Below are positions 23,599 through 34,530 of a stretch of DNA of 64,000 nucleotides, piece after piece. Origin of the DNA: Gongronella butleri (taxonomy: Eukaryota > Mucoromycota > Mucoromycetes > Mucorales > Cunninghamellaceae); contig JAIWZP010000002.1 in assembly GCA_025201375.1 (NCBI GenBank), positions 1,054,001-1,118,000 of the forward strand, in the 5' to 3' direction. The notes under the pieces are model-generated. The model did not search any database. It was not told the origin of the DNA and saw nothing but the letters and a program-made list of their open reading frames with translations. Made by a program: the position numbers and the translations under genes. The first letter of the stretch is position 1; each line of letters opens with the position of its first letter.

Positions 23599-25608
23599 TC
23601 ATTCGGTCGCATTGGAGGCAAAGAGCGTGGAGATGACGAGATAGGAATTGAGGCACATGAGGATGATGGTGACGATGCACGCGGTGATTTTGGCGAGGAT
23701 GCCATTGGGGAAGGACAGCGGCGTGGGCATAGGAGGCATCTGGGCACGGTCGTTATCCATGGATGACGAAGCAGACGAGAGCAATGGTGTTTCGTGGGCG
23801 TGGGCGGTGTCGGTGTCGTCGTGATCGGCCAAAAAGGGCACGTGGTCGTCGTCTTTTTGCAATGCGGTGGCGGTGGGTGCGTCGAGGGTATGTTTGGAGG
23901 GCACGAGGAGGTCGACAGACATGATTTTGGGATTTGAGGTAAAATAGACGAGAGGCACGACTGCAAAGGGCAGCTGGATGCTGAGGATGACCTGGCTGGT
24001 GATCAGCAATTGAGACAGGCCTGAGCGGCCGGCAAAGCAAGCGGCCAACATGGCCGGGATGATGGCAATGAGGCGCGTGACGAGGCGGCGCAGCCATGGC
24101 CGCGTCGACATGCCCAGAAACCCGCTCATAACGACCTGTCCCGCCAGTGTGGCGGTCAAGGTGCTCGATTGGCCTGCACAAAGCAGCGCAATGGCGAACA
24201 CGAGGGCCGCGGCGGGGCCAATGTATCGATCCAGGAGATCATGCGCGTCAAACAGGTCCGACATGGTGGCCGCTGCCTTTGCAGGGTCGCTCGCATCAAA
24301 GAAATTGGCTGCCGCCACAATCAGAATGGACGAATTGATGAAAAATGCAAAGCTGAGGGCGACAACCAAATCGATGAAGCTGTAATGCAAGTTGCGCTTG
24401 ATGTTCTCGACCAAGAACGCCCTCAATTCGTCCATCGATCGCCAGGCAGGTGTTTCGGGCATGGCCACACTCATGTCTTGTGACTCTTGCCATTCGTGCA
24501 CGTCCTGATCCTGTGCTTGTTCCTGTTTGCCAATCAATGGTCGCTGGTCATCGTCATCGTCGTCGTACCCGTCGCCAACACCTTGGCCATGATCATCGTG
24601 TTGGTGCACGGGCAGCAAAGCAATGGCCTCGCCATCACTCTCTTCCTTTTGCGCAATATTAAGCTGATCCAGATGCGCATCTGCATCGGGGGCTTCAAAG
24701 AGTGTGTCGCTGGATGCCGGGCTGCTGTCTTCCAATGGTGATGATGTGGCCGTGTCTTGACGCGCAAATAGCTCCGTATCGTGCGGCCGCTGCGCGCGCC
24801 AGGCGTGGCATCGCGATTGCACAATAAACGAGTGGAGAAACAGATTGTGGGGCATGACGGTGGCGCCAATGACGCCAATGGCCACATAAAGGCAATCTGG
24901 GTTCTGGAACAGGTCGACCGACGGCAACATGCCCAGCATCACGTCCGAAAACACCACGGGAGAGAACGCGAGCTCAATGATGAAGCACACACCCACCGCG
25001 CCCACCAGCAGCATCACAAACCACTCAAAATAGTGTACAAACCGCATGTCGTGCTTGGCGCCGCCCGTGCCGCTGCCATCGTCGGCCGTGTCTTCGTTGT
25101 AAAACAGCAAGATGATCAGCACGTCCAATGCCGTGATGGCAACGCCCGCAGGCAGAGAAATGGACGACGGAAACAGCAAATTCAATGCAATTGCGCTGCC
25201 AATCACCTCGGCCAGATCCGTCGCAATGATTGCAATCTCGGCCAGCGCGTACAGGAACAGGTTGAGGTACCGTGGCAGGTGACGTCGCGACGCTGACGCC
25301 AGATCAAGCCCCGCAATCGTCCCTAGCCGGATCGACAGGTTTTGCAAGAAAATCGCCATCAAATTCGACAACAAAATCACAAACAGCAGCTTGTAGCCAA
25401 ACCGGCTACCGCCCTCCATGTCAACGGACCAATTGCCTGGATCGAGGCTAGGAGAAATAAAAAAAAAGGCAGGTCAGCGACACAAAAAAAAAAAAAAAAA
25501 CGAGAAATGCGCTGGTGTCACCTACTATCCCACGGCAATCATGAAACCTGGGCCAATATATTTTGCTAATCGTTTCAAATAGGCGCTTGTGCGGTGTAAT
25601 AGCGTCAT
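23599..25608 (-). CDS. NRAMP (SLC11/Smf-type) divalent metal transporter, two exons
   Basis: Exons 25608-25526 and 25447-23599 join to 643 residues. The intron lies inside the first helix, so the start ATG and the segment RLAKYIGPGFMIAVGY are in the short first exon. The substrate motif DPGN (YLDPGNWSVDMEGGS) is formed directly after the junction, and the helix-6 motif ATVMPHNLFLHS is intact. These residues bind Mn2+/Fe2+ in the family. Eleven to twelve hydrophobic helices can be traced. Between helices 7 and 8 is a long hydrophilic insertion (roughly residues 240-370) rich in Asp, His and Gln. In fungi, Smf proteins move manganese and iron with proton co-transport at plasma, endosomal or vacuolar membranes; which one applies here cannot be told. 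Confidence 0.92.
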
Positions 25609-26331
25609 TTAGCGCATATAAAGTAGATGCAAGAAGGGGAATATGAAAAAGTATGCAAAACGAGTGAATAAAAAAAAGAAAAGAAAAGGGGGAGGTATGG
25701 GGGGGTCTCGTCGAAGAGTTGTACGTGGGTAAACGAGCGAGAGTGGAGTGGACGGGGAAGGAGGACACAATAAGGAGGAAAAGGTGGGTATGAGATAAAA
25801 CGGAAGCGCACAAGTGTCAGTGTCCACGGGCACAAGAGCAAAGGAGACAAAAAAAAAAAAAAAAGTGGCACTAGTGTGTGTTGGAGAGTGAAGAAAAAAA
25901 AAAAGAAAGAAAGAGAACAAAAATACCATAAAAAAGCAGATTCAAAAAAGTCCGTCCTCAGGCGTGCAGCCTTGATTGGCTGTCATTCCAAGAAAGGGGG
26001 GTTTCATTTGGAGCTCCACTGCCGACAGCGCAATTGCCATTGCCACATGCTTGGCCCATCAACATGCATTGACCAATGACCATCGCGACGGTATTAAATC
26101 ATGAAAAAAAAAAGGAGCAAAACTCATTCTTGTGTGCAAAATGGCGTTTCTGCATCGCGAACCTGCGCAATTCCTGACTACCGGGTCCTCCAATGCTGTC
26201 GATCCCCTCGAGACAAACAATGCTGCACGCGTGGGGTCGTGAGCCAGGGTCTGTGCGGGCGTCACGCCCTCTTTTCCTTAACTTATCAAAATGACAGGAG
26301 CAGCACTTCGTAAATCCACTTTTTTTTTAAT
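25609..26331. other. Promoter-side flank of the NRAMP gene and 3' side of TTLL12
   Basis: No gene. On the minus strand this is the 5' flank of the transporter; a TATATGCGC stretch sits only a few bases before its ATG. The rest is A-rich on the plus strand (pyrimidine-rich for the transporter) between 25660 and 25930. Confidence 0.45.
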
Positions 26332-28921
26332 TTAATTTGATCCAAGCACGACAAATTCGTCCAATGCCTTTTCCACGCCACCAAAGCGGCCATCCACCAC
26401 CGAAAGCACACGGTTGGGCAAGTCCTTGTCGTGCTGCTCACCAGGGGACAAAAGAAAAAAAAAATGTCAGCATCTTGCCCATCCTTAAAAACATTTTTAA
26501 CGATTCTTGTCCTACCTTGCAGAGCCAGGCACCATCGGCAGCATCGTGCACACGGAAAAGCACAGGTTGGAACGACGCCGTGAGCGTCAAATCAAACATA
26601 TACACGCCAAAAGCATCTGTGTTTTCCTCCTTGTCACCCAGGCCCAATGGCTGCGCTTGTGACGAAGCGGCACCGAGTACGTCTATTACAGTATTTGAAA
26701 AAAAAAAAAGAGGAGACCAACGCGTCAATGTCATTTCAATTCCTTTTTTTCAATTTCTGGTGTTATCATACCTTGAATGACCTGTTGGATGGATGCCTGG
26801 ACATCCGGCCATTGAATGCTGTGCTCTTTCTCCATGTTGCGTGTGAAGCTAGCGTGGTCGAGTTGGGTCATTTGGTAAGCGCCAATGGGCGAATCAAGCA
26901 AATGTGCGTCGCGGTCGTCATCGGCCTGGTCCTTCAAGTACTTTTTGTTGGCGAGTCGGACCCAGAAGCGGCGGTACAGGGCAGCCAGCGCCGGCGCGCC
27001 TGGCTGGTATTGGCGCAGCACGGCGACGAATTGGAGGGTGAATTTCTTGCCATTGTACAGGCACGGCTGAGGAACATAATGCTGTGCGACCACGGGCGAC
27101 GGCAAGTCGATCTGGCGCACAACCTCGGCAATGCCGCTGGCGATGCGACCATGGCCAGACGCGTCGCTCGGCTTGACGATCCATGCACCGGCTTGCTCGT
27201 TTTGTTGCAAAACGTCGCCGACATAGGCACCCAGTGCGCTTCTGAGGTCGTAGGTGGTGGGGAACCAAGCCGCGTCACCGTAGGTCGCGCGCACTAGCTT
27301 GGCCAAGCCGTCCAGGGACGTGAGGCACGCGTCGTTTGCCAGATGATTGCTCAAACCAAGCTTGTTGTCGGAATCGGCCGCTTTGCGCGTCCACGCGATG
27401 TTGGCCTTGCTCGCGTCGTCAACCCACTTGATTTGCGCAAGTGTCACGCTTGAACGGAGCGCATCCACGTCGGTAAACACGCTGACAGAACCGTCGCTCT
27501 TGTTTTTAGAGGACACATAGTCGATATACGCGGCCTTTGTCGCAAGAACCTGACCATGTGCCGCCTTTGGCGCAACGGCATGGCTGCGGTACGCGTCCAT
27601 CAGCTTGGTACGGTCCGCGTCAGTGACGGCATCAGCCCCGCTCGGATTAATGCGCTGCTCCAGGGCAAAACGATACGCGGTACGCTGCAAATCGTCCGTC
27701 AATGCCTTGGGCACCATGTCGCACGTGACCAATTCACCCTCCTTGATCGACTCCAGCGGGAACATCACGCTGTAAGGGATCATCCCGGTCGCACCGCGTG
27801 AAAAGATAAACGGCACACACGCCATGTTGGGCGTCGACGAGTGGCATAGCGCAGAGCCAACTTCGTCATTGATGTCTATTGAGCGAAGGACGGGAGAATG
27901 AGCAAGTTGGGGGGAAATTGAGAAGAATCCCTGTTTTTTGGGGGAGGGTGAACTCGTGTTGCTTGCTTACACAAGGCGGTCTTGGTGGCCGACTGGCCGT
28001 CGGTCTGCAAGACGGCGTACGAGTACGACTGGACATACGACCACATGTGCTCGTACACGGTGTCAATGCGGCGCGTCATCCACTCGGCCAATCGCTTTTG
28101 CTTGAGTTCTTCTTTTTCCTTGTTCACCTTTTCTTCCTTTTCCTGTGCCTTGCCACTCGCAATCAGCTGGCCCATCACTTGCTCTTGCAGCGCGTCTGAT
28201 TGCTTTTTGAACTCGGGGTCCAGCGTCAAGTTCTGGCAAAAAGTTAAAAAAAATAAGAAACGGCGAAAAAGTCGTAGATTTTGTCGCACTTACGGTGATG
28301 GCGTTCAGCACCTCGTAATTCTCCTCCTCAAGCGCGGCCTTGGCCTTGTCGTATGACACGTTTGCCTGCTCGGCGACCATGCGGATCACTTCGTCATCGT
28401 GTTCCACGTCGCTGTCGCTGTCATTGTCATCGACCCACTCTTCCTTTTCGACATTGATCAGGTTTTCAACGCGATCCAGCAATGCAGGGTTCTCGCGCAG
28501 CTCCTTTTTGGCCATCTCAGCCGATGTTGTCCACGCGTGATCCACCAGGAAAATGTCACTGAGTGGCCAAAAAAGGATGAGATTCATGCAAAGGCCCGTG
28601 CCACCCAATGCACCGCTTCAATTACCTGTACTTTTCCAGACTCGCACCTTGCTTGATATGCAATGAGTAGCCATCCACAGGGTCGCCCTGATGCAGCTCC
28701 ATCACCGACCCGGCGTCCAGGTAGTCCTCACCCAGCTTCATGAACAGCGGCTAAGCGAAAAAATAAAAGTCAAACACGTCGATTAGCCGTCAAGATCTCG
28801 CTTCCACAGGCCACCCCCACACACCCCACTTGCCATCGCGGCTTACCTGCCACAGATCCTCTGGTATGGAGGCAAGCTGGTACTGGTGCACAGCAACAAA
28901 ACTTTCAAATGCACTCGACAT
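26332..28921 (-). CDS. TTLL12-like tubulin--tyrosine ligase-like protein, seven exons
   Basis: Exons 28921-28847, 28750-28626, 28558-28294, 28232-27971, 27875-26772, 26682-26516 and 26433-26332 join to 699 residues. The N-terminal half carries features of the SET-like region of TTLL12 (IFLVDHAWTTSAEMAKKELRE). Next come an acidic stretch, a UBA-like helical segment (residues about 118-150, EVIRMVAEQANVSYDKAKAA), and a Lys/Glu coiled coil with RRIDTVYEHMW. The C-terminal half is a degenerate ATP-grasp TTL domain with AWIVKPSDASGHGR. The usual glutamate and asparagine near the end of the fold (LEVN-type motif) are not evident; the equivalent place reads VLFRVHDAADG. TTLL12 proteins are thought to be pseudo-ligases linked to histone and tubulin modification; no catalytic activity should be assumed. 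Confidence 0.85.
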
Positions 28922-29419
28922 GTCGTGTTTGGCGTCGATGGAAGCAAGGGAGAAGAAAAAGTGCTCTTTTTTTCGGTTCCAGACAGTTCTTTTCTTTTGG
29001 TAATTCAGACACCGCCGCCCCAAGCTTTCCCGCGCGCTGCGCCAGGCAAAGAAATACCACCGGTATGCATTCAAAAGCCAATTTTCATGCCTTTTGTATT
29101 TTTCAATACTCATTTCGCAAGACAGCTCTTTCAAACGCAACCCTACTGGAATGACCACTTCATCTGCGGCAATTTTGTTGCTCCCAAAAAAATCTTACGA
29201 AGTTACGGCTTACGGGTCATCATCATCGTTGCCCTAAAAAATGGTTTGTCACGCGAAACGCACCCTTTTCTGAGATTCTGACACAGATTTTCCATACACC
29301 TGGATGATGTTGGAGCCCAAGGGGCAACTTTGGTGCACGTGGACTAATACCCATTTGCTGACGGAGGCTCGGCACTCGAGAAAATTCGCAAAAATACGGC
29401 TAATTCATGATTTATAAAT

Positions 29420-30560
29420 TTTACAAGCCAACGTGCTGATTGATCCGTCCATGTTTCAATCTCAGTGGACAGAAACTGACGCGTCCTATCATTTTAATGC
29501 CTAAAACATCGCCCTACACTTCATAAAAACGTACGCATTTACCTTTTAAAAACCAAATAGCGTGTTTTTCAGACTTTGCCGGCCTGTTGTGCCTCCAGAA
29601 ATTTTTTTACAGGCCACCTGCTGCCCGCAAATGAAAAATGCGCCACGGCACAAACGCAGCCCTGTGTTCAAGACACACGCGACCGATTTTTTTTCGACTC
29701 GAAAATGGCAAAAACGTCGGATTTGCCCTATTTTGTATTCATCTCATGATCTGTATGGTCGACCCCGCTCAAAAATACCTGCATCGCATTCAGCGCAAAA
29801 TTTGTAGCAAAAAAGCTTAAACCCCCAAAGCGCTACGACCACTTTTGAAAAATTCAGGGGTCACTTAGGGGTCACACATTTCAATCTCAGAAAATGCCAA
29901 ACTTGGGGGAATTCGGACTCCGACCGATCAATGCATCCCAAACAGGTAACTGCGACAATTTGCTATTCGCAGATAAAATGGCAGATCGACCCAACTTCAA
30001 AAAAATGCCCAAGGAGCGATGCATGAACGGCGATCGACTGGGAAAATTGCCTACTTTGGACGAGATTTTTTGCAAAAATTTAAGGTTTGACATTTCCAAA
30101 TTAAGGTGGTGGATTGCATGGAATTTTTCTTTTTTTTTAATTTTTTTATTTTACACATTTTTGTGCGCTGACGGTGAAGAAATGACCGATGCAAAAAGTC
30201 AAAACCCAAGCTAGCGCGTCGCAAGTCATCCCATTAGATGCTTTGGCCCCTTATTTGTTAGTAAAACTGCGATAAAAATTACAGGTTTATTAGACTATTG
30301 TCAAGCAAATCGCGATTAAAGATTTTGATGAAAAAGTGAATTTTCTCTGCAAGTTTTAGCCATCTATCGATAAAACTGGTCTCATTCGATAGAGATTTGA
30401 GTGCTGCTTACGACATGTCTACAAAACACTGTCTGTGTGGCTGTGTCGTCCTATACTGTAGGTTGCCGAGAGCATCGAGGGTTCGAGGTTGAAATTTTTT
30501 GAAATATTTGAACGGCTTTCACAAGCTTACAGTGAACTCGCGACAGTCGTTTAATGCTGC
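29420..30560 (+). repeat. Dispersed intergenic repeat, copy B
   Basis: Same landmarks and orientation as copy A, with fewer TA-CNG-TA words. It therefore serves as the 'empty-site' comparison: it reads TTAGTAAAAC where A reads TTAGTACTGTAAAAC, and CAAAAATACCTGCAT where C has a 15-bp insert after TA. It ends with a block (TAGCCATCTATCGATAAAA) shared with A and D. Confidence 0.8.
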
Positions 30561-30621
30561 TAATCACGGCCACTACGCAAGCCATTTGACCATGGGTGAC
30601 TCGCCTACACATGAATTCATC

Positions 30622-30903
30622 TCAAAAATCGATCCTCGCGCTTTGGAGGACAAATGACACGTCGTGTCGCAGCAATTGCACGTCGCTCGTGCAAAACAAG
30701 CGTAAAATTTCTTTCATATGTTGTTGATGCTCTGCATGACGCGTCATGCAGCCCATGTCTGTGTCAATTCTCCTGATGATGGTCAAGGGCTTTTCACGCT
30801 TTAATAAATTGAAATGGGCAATTAAAACGTCAAACGCGTGCATGTTTGATTTTTTCATTGAGCGGGCGGTGTTTTCGCTGCGCCAATAGTCCAATGCTTC
30901 CAA
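30622..30903 (-). CDS. Possible small protein of unknown function
   Basis: An uninterrupted 93-codon frame, divergent from UPF3 with 79 bp between start codons. The amino-acid composition (KREKPLTIIRRIDTD, HQQHMKEILRLFCTSD) looks protein-like. There is no recognisable family, no hydrophobic segment, and the neighbouring DNA is repeat. It may equally be chance. Confidence 0.2.
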   Translation of the reverse strand: MEALDYWRSENTARSMKKSNMHAFDVLIAHFNLLKREKPLTIIRRIDTDMGCMTRHAEHQQHMKEILRLFCTSDVQLLRHDVSFVLQSARIDF

Positions 30904-30982
30904 GCGGGGTTCTTTTATATTTCGGTGCTGGCAGACAATTCTCGCCTTTTTCTTGTCCCTCTTCTCTATTCCTTTTCCACAA

Positions 30983-32422
30983 ATGTCAGCCCCTTCCTCT
31001 CATACGGACGCGAACAAGGCGGATACACCTGCTTCCAAGGACGATCGCAAGAGTGCTGCTGATCCGCAAAAGAAGAAGAAGAAGCGTGAGAGGCGGCGCA
31101 AGAAAGCAAAGAGCAGCGCAAAGGAGGCAATCAAGACCAAAGTGATTGTGCGCCGTCTGCCGCCCAATCTACCAGAAGACGTGTTCATGAATGCCGTCAG
31201 CAGGTGGACCGGTGACGACATCGTCGACTACAAGGTGTATATCCCCGGCAAAGTGTCCCAGAGGTAACAAAAAGTGACAGAAACGCAGAAAGAAAGAAAC
31301 CCAGAGGCTCAATTCGTCTTATTCCTGGCTTTTTTTTTTTTTTCATAGCAAGGGCAAGGAGAACACGTTCTCGCGCGCGTATTTCCACATGAAGACGATG
31401 GATGCGGTGATTGCGTTCCATCAGGGGTTCGATGGTCATATCTTTATGGACAGCAAAGGTATATTTGCTTGGGAACACGCAAAAAGACAAAGTTAGCATT
31501 GACCACGTTTTTATTTAGGCAATGAAAATAGGGCCGTGGTTGAATTCGCGCCGTACCAAGGCGTGCCCAAGGAGCCAAAAGCTCCCGATGCTCGACAAGG
31601 CACCATTGAAGAAGGTAAACCCTCTTTTTTTATCATTATTTTTTATCATTTTGCATTGAATTCAACTTGTTGTTTCTTCCCGTCAGATCCCGATTACATC
31701 AAGTTTTTAGAGATACTCAAAGAAGAGCAGGAGAAGCCGGCTGACACGGACGCGCAAGGCGAGGGTACCACGCCATTGGAGCGCCTGGAGAACCGTCTTG
31801 CCTCGTTGACAGGTAAAATTTGGCTGCCAAGGCGTTTTAATGAATCGCTCATCCTTTTTTTTTTATAATTTTATCATGCATAGCGCAATCACATGCGCAG
31901 GAGCAGGCGAGCAAACCCAAGACGACACCGTTGTTGGATCACCTGCGCGCGCTCAAGGCGGCCAAGGCGGAAACCAAGGCGAAAAAAAAGGCAGCAAGCA
32001 AATCCAAGAAAGCCAAGCAGCAGGAGACGAGCGCGTCAAAGAGCCCGGCGGCCAATGCCAATGCCAATGCCAATGCTGCGCCTGCCGAAAAGGCCAAGCG
32101 TCGGCGGCCCAAGAAGAAAAACACAAAGGACGCGTCCAATCAAGGCTCTGCCACGCCATCGCCTGCGCCAGGCGCAAGCAATGCGTCGTCTCCGGCTCCT
32201 GCGCAACAAAAGCCCCCGCGCCAGCCGCGCCAGCCGCGCCAAAAGCCTAATTCCGTGTCAAACGACGCCAATGCCAACTCCAATGCCAATGCCAACGCGA
32301 GCGGCAGCAATGCAAAGCCCAAACGCACACGCAATCGGAAACCCAAGGCGGGCGGGGGTGGTGGTGGCGACAAACAAGCTGCTCCTCCCGTCATGAAGAT
32401 CCTCGGACGCGACAATGCATAA
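30983..32422 (+). CDS. UPF3: UPF3 nonsense-mediated decay factor, five exons
   Basis: Exons 30983-31263, 31349-31458, 31519-31614, 31687-31812 and 31884-32422 join to 383 residues. The Smg4/UPF3 RNP-type domain starts at about residue 54 (KVIVRRLPPNLPEDVF). It continues through FSRAYFHMKTMDAVIAFHQG and RAVVEFAPYQGVPKEP, and ends near EDPDYIKFLEILKEE, all typical of UPF3. The N-terminus is Lys/Arg-rich. The C-terminal half is low complexity (Lys/Ala, then an Asn-Ala repeat NANANAN) and ends VMKILGRDNA. UPF3 bridges UPF2 to exon-junction complexes or terminating ribosomes in NMD. The last Lys/Arg-rich residues could be the exon-junction-binding motif, but I cannot show that. Confidence 0.9.
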
Positions 32423-33052
32423 ATTCTTCCTTTTGCTTGCTGCCTCTCCGCCCATCCTGCCAAATTGGCCGTCAATTGGCCGCGTCGATGCTTCCTCCCT
32501 GCCCCCCTCTGGAGTGCGCACTCACTGTCTCTCTCCCTGTCCCTCTCTCCATCTTTTTTTCATGTGACGCGTGCCTGCAATGGAAAGAAGCCTATGAACC
32601 CCACCGGTCACGGCTTTCCTGTGCTAATACCCCTGATTTCTCTCGTTTCCAAATGGATTGCCCTTCGATTTGCTCCCCTCTGGACAATAAAACAATCATT
32701 CAAATCTGGGAAAAACTCAATTCTGGGAATACTTCAATTCTGGGTACATTTGATTTACGCTTTTTGCAAACATCGACCACTAGGCATTATAACAATGACT
32801 GAGATCTCATTGATATAGCATGAAAACGACCACAAAATGTATTGGTGGGAGGGAAGATGTCTCGAAAACGTGGAAGCTCTTGAAAATTGGCCTGTTTTGG
32901 GGCACGCGTTGACTTTTATTTTGGGTCGCCGCCGAGGTTTTTCTTTTTTTCTTGCTCCTCTTTCGTGTTCTGTTTGCTCTTTTTGTTTCTCCCTTTTTTT
33001 GCTTGTTGATCAAGTATTTCTTGACTTTTGGCTATTTTTTGCTTTTATTTGC
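32423..33052. other. Spacer between UPF3 and the Dam1-domain gene
   Basis: No gene recognised. It has pyrimidine-rich stretches (32520-32560 and 32935-33000), the latter directly upstream of the Dam1 start, as in other 5' flanks here. An AATAAA word at 32688-32693 could serve UPF3 polyadenylation. Confidence 0.45.
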
Positions 33053-34029
33053 ATGCATTCACAAGCCGACACACACGCCACCACCACTACACACAGCAAG
33101 CCGCTGTCGCCTGAGGCTTCTGGCAGCAAGCGCAAGGTCGATGGCGCGCACACACGCATGACCAAGCGGCTCGCTCTCGATTTTGACGACAAACCCGCCA
33201 CGCTCGACGCGTTATCGCCGCTGGCGCCTCGCACATCGTCAGCAGCAACGGAGCCTGCCACGGGCATGCCTGTGGACGGCATTGCAGCCGCGTCACACAG
33301 CACTGCCGCACGTAACAGCCAATTTCAGGGCACCGGCGCCGTGGATACAAACATGTCCAGCCTCGAAAGGCTCACACGATCCATGTCGCAAGTGAACACG
33401 GCGTTCCAGGGCACACACGAGCAGTTCAAGGCCATGAAGCGCGTGGATGCGTCGCTCGCAAGCTTCAACAACGCATTTGGCGCGTTTTTGTTCGGTCTTG
33501 CCGCCAATGCCTCTTCCGTTCAATTCGCCAACACACCAGACGAATCCACACTTGCCAATTACAAGGACAGGCTGCGCCAAGGTAAGAAAAAAGAAAAAAA
33601 AAGTGGCCATTGAGCCTTTGAAAGACATTTGGGGCTCAATTGTGTTGGATTTTGCAATTAGATGGCTTCCCACCAAGAAATTCGTCGACCGCAAACGCTA
33701 CAGAGCTCGCTGTCGAGTCGCAAAGAGATACACGACCTGCCAGCATCAGGCGGAAACCAAGACCCGAGGCCACTGGTCGCAAATTCAAGTCAAGGGTAAA
33801 AAAAAAAAAAAAAAAAGACGACGCTGTCGACGCGCTTTCTTGCCTCACCTTTTTTTTTTTTTTTACGCCAGGTGGATATCATCAAGATCATCCAGCACCT
33901 GCCGATCAAGTACAGGGAAGAGGTCGAGCCGGGGATGCAGATGCGGACCATTTTGCGCGCGCTAAGAACAAAGCCCGACGGCCTGTACGTGTACAAGAGG
34001 GAGCGAGAGCAAAAGAGAGTGCGACTCAC

Positions 34030-34064
<35 letters not shown>

Positions 34065-34296
34065 AGGACCAAGACCGAGATGACCAAAGAAGCAGGGCTG
34101 CCTGGATACCATGTGACAAATTGCCTGAATGTTCTTGTACGGAGCAAAGATGTGATCAAGTACACTCAACAGGTATAAAAGAAAAAGCGGCCGTCACGTC
34201 GTGCCTGATTTTTTTTTTTTTTTTTTTTGTCCATGCCAGGGCCAATTGGCACGTTTCAGGCTGAATCCTGGACTTTATCCTTCAGATGTAGAATAA
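33053..34296 (+). CDS. DAM1: DASH complex Dam1-domain protein with C-terminal winged-helix-like extension, five exons
   Basis: Exons 33053-33581, 33662-33795, 33872-33990, 34067-34172 and 34240-34296 join to 314 residues. Residues about 101-165 match the Dam1 domain: MSSLERLTRSMSQVNTAFQG, then VDASLASFNNAFGAFLFGLA. Dam1 is the kinetochore-facing subunit of the DASH ring that couples microtubule ends to chromosomes. After a basic linker, residues about 222-310 form a compact alpha/beta region (DIIKIIQHLPIKYREEVEPG, LRALRTKPDGLYV, GYHVTNCLNVLVRSKDVIKY, GQLARFRLNPG). Its helix order and final hairpin look like a winged helix. Yeast Dam1 C-termini are not known to me to carry such a domain. The exon 3 donor is the weakest call (CTGTACGT/GTACAAG); it is fixed by phase with exon 4. 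Start chosen at the first ATG after the T-rich leader. Confidence 0.8.
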
Positions 34297-34530
34297 AACA
34301 CACCGCGACGCATAGAAGCATCCTCTGGATTATATTCAATTGGTCATGTCTGCTTGGGGGGTTGTGTTGTGCGAGGGCGTGATGGTAGAGATCAAGCCAT
34401 TGGGTGTCGAGAAGGAATGCATTGGCAATCCTCCGATCAATTCACAAAAAAAATCCCTTGCTTGATCTTTCCCCTTAATTTTGGCTCCCTTTTTCTCCCT
34501 TTTTTTTTCTTCTACTCTTTCAATCAACGG
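34297..34530. other. Short spacer and pyrimidine leader before the PH-domain gene
   Basis: This holds the 3' flank of the Dam1 gene and a T/C-rich leader (34465-34525). No gene recognised. An upstream in-frame extension to about 34354 lacks an ATG. Confidence 0.4.

Larger units (their letters stand above)
28922..30982. other. Divergent spacer between TTLL12 and UPF3 holding repeat copy B
   Basis: Mainly dispersed repeat copy B (about 29420-30560). A 93-codon open frame on the minus strand (30622-30903) is listed separately. Otherwise nothing recognised. Confidence 0.5.

Noticed and set aside
25448..25929. Several long hydrophobic minus-strand frames upstream of the NRAMP gene
   Set aside because: They are translations of the pyrimidine-rich 5' flank (Phe/Leu/Ser/Pro runs), not genes.
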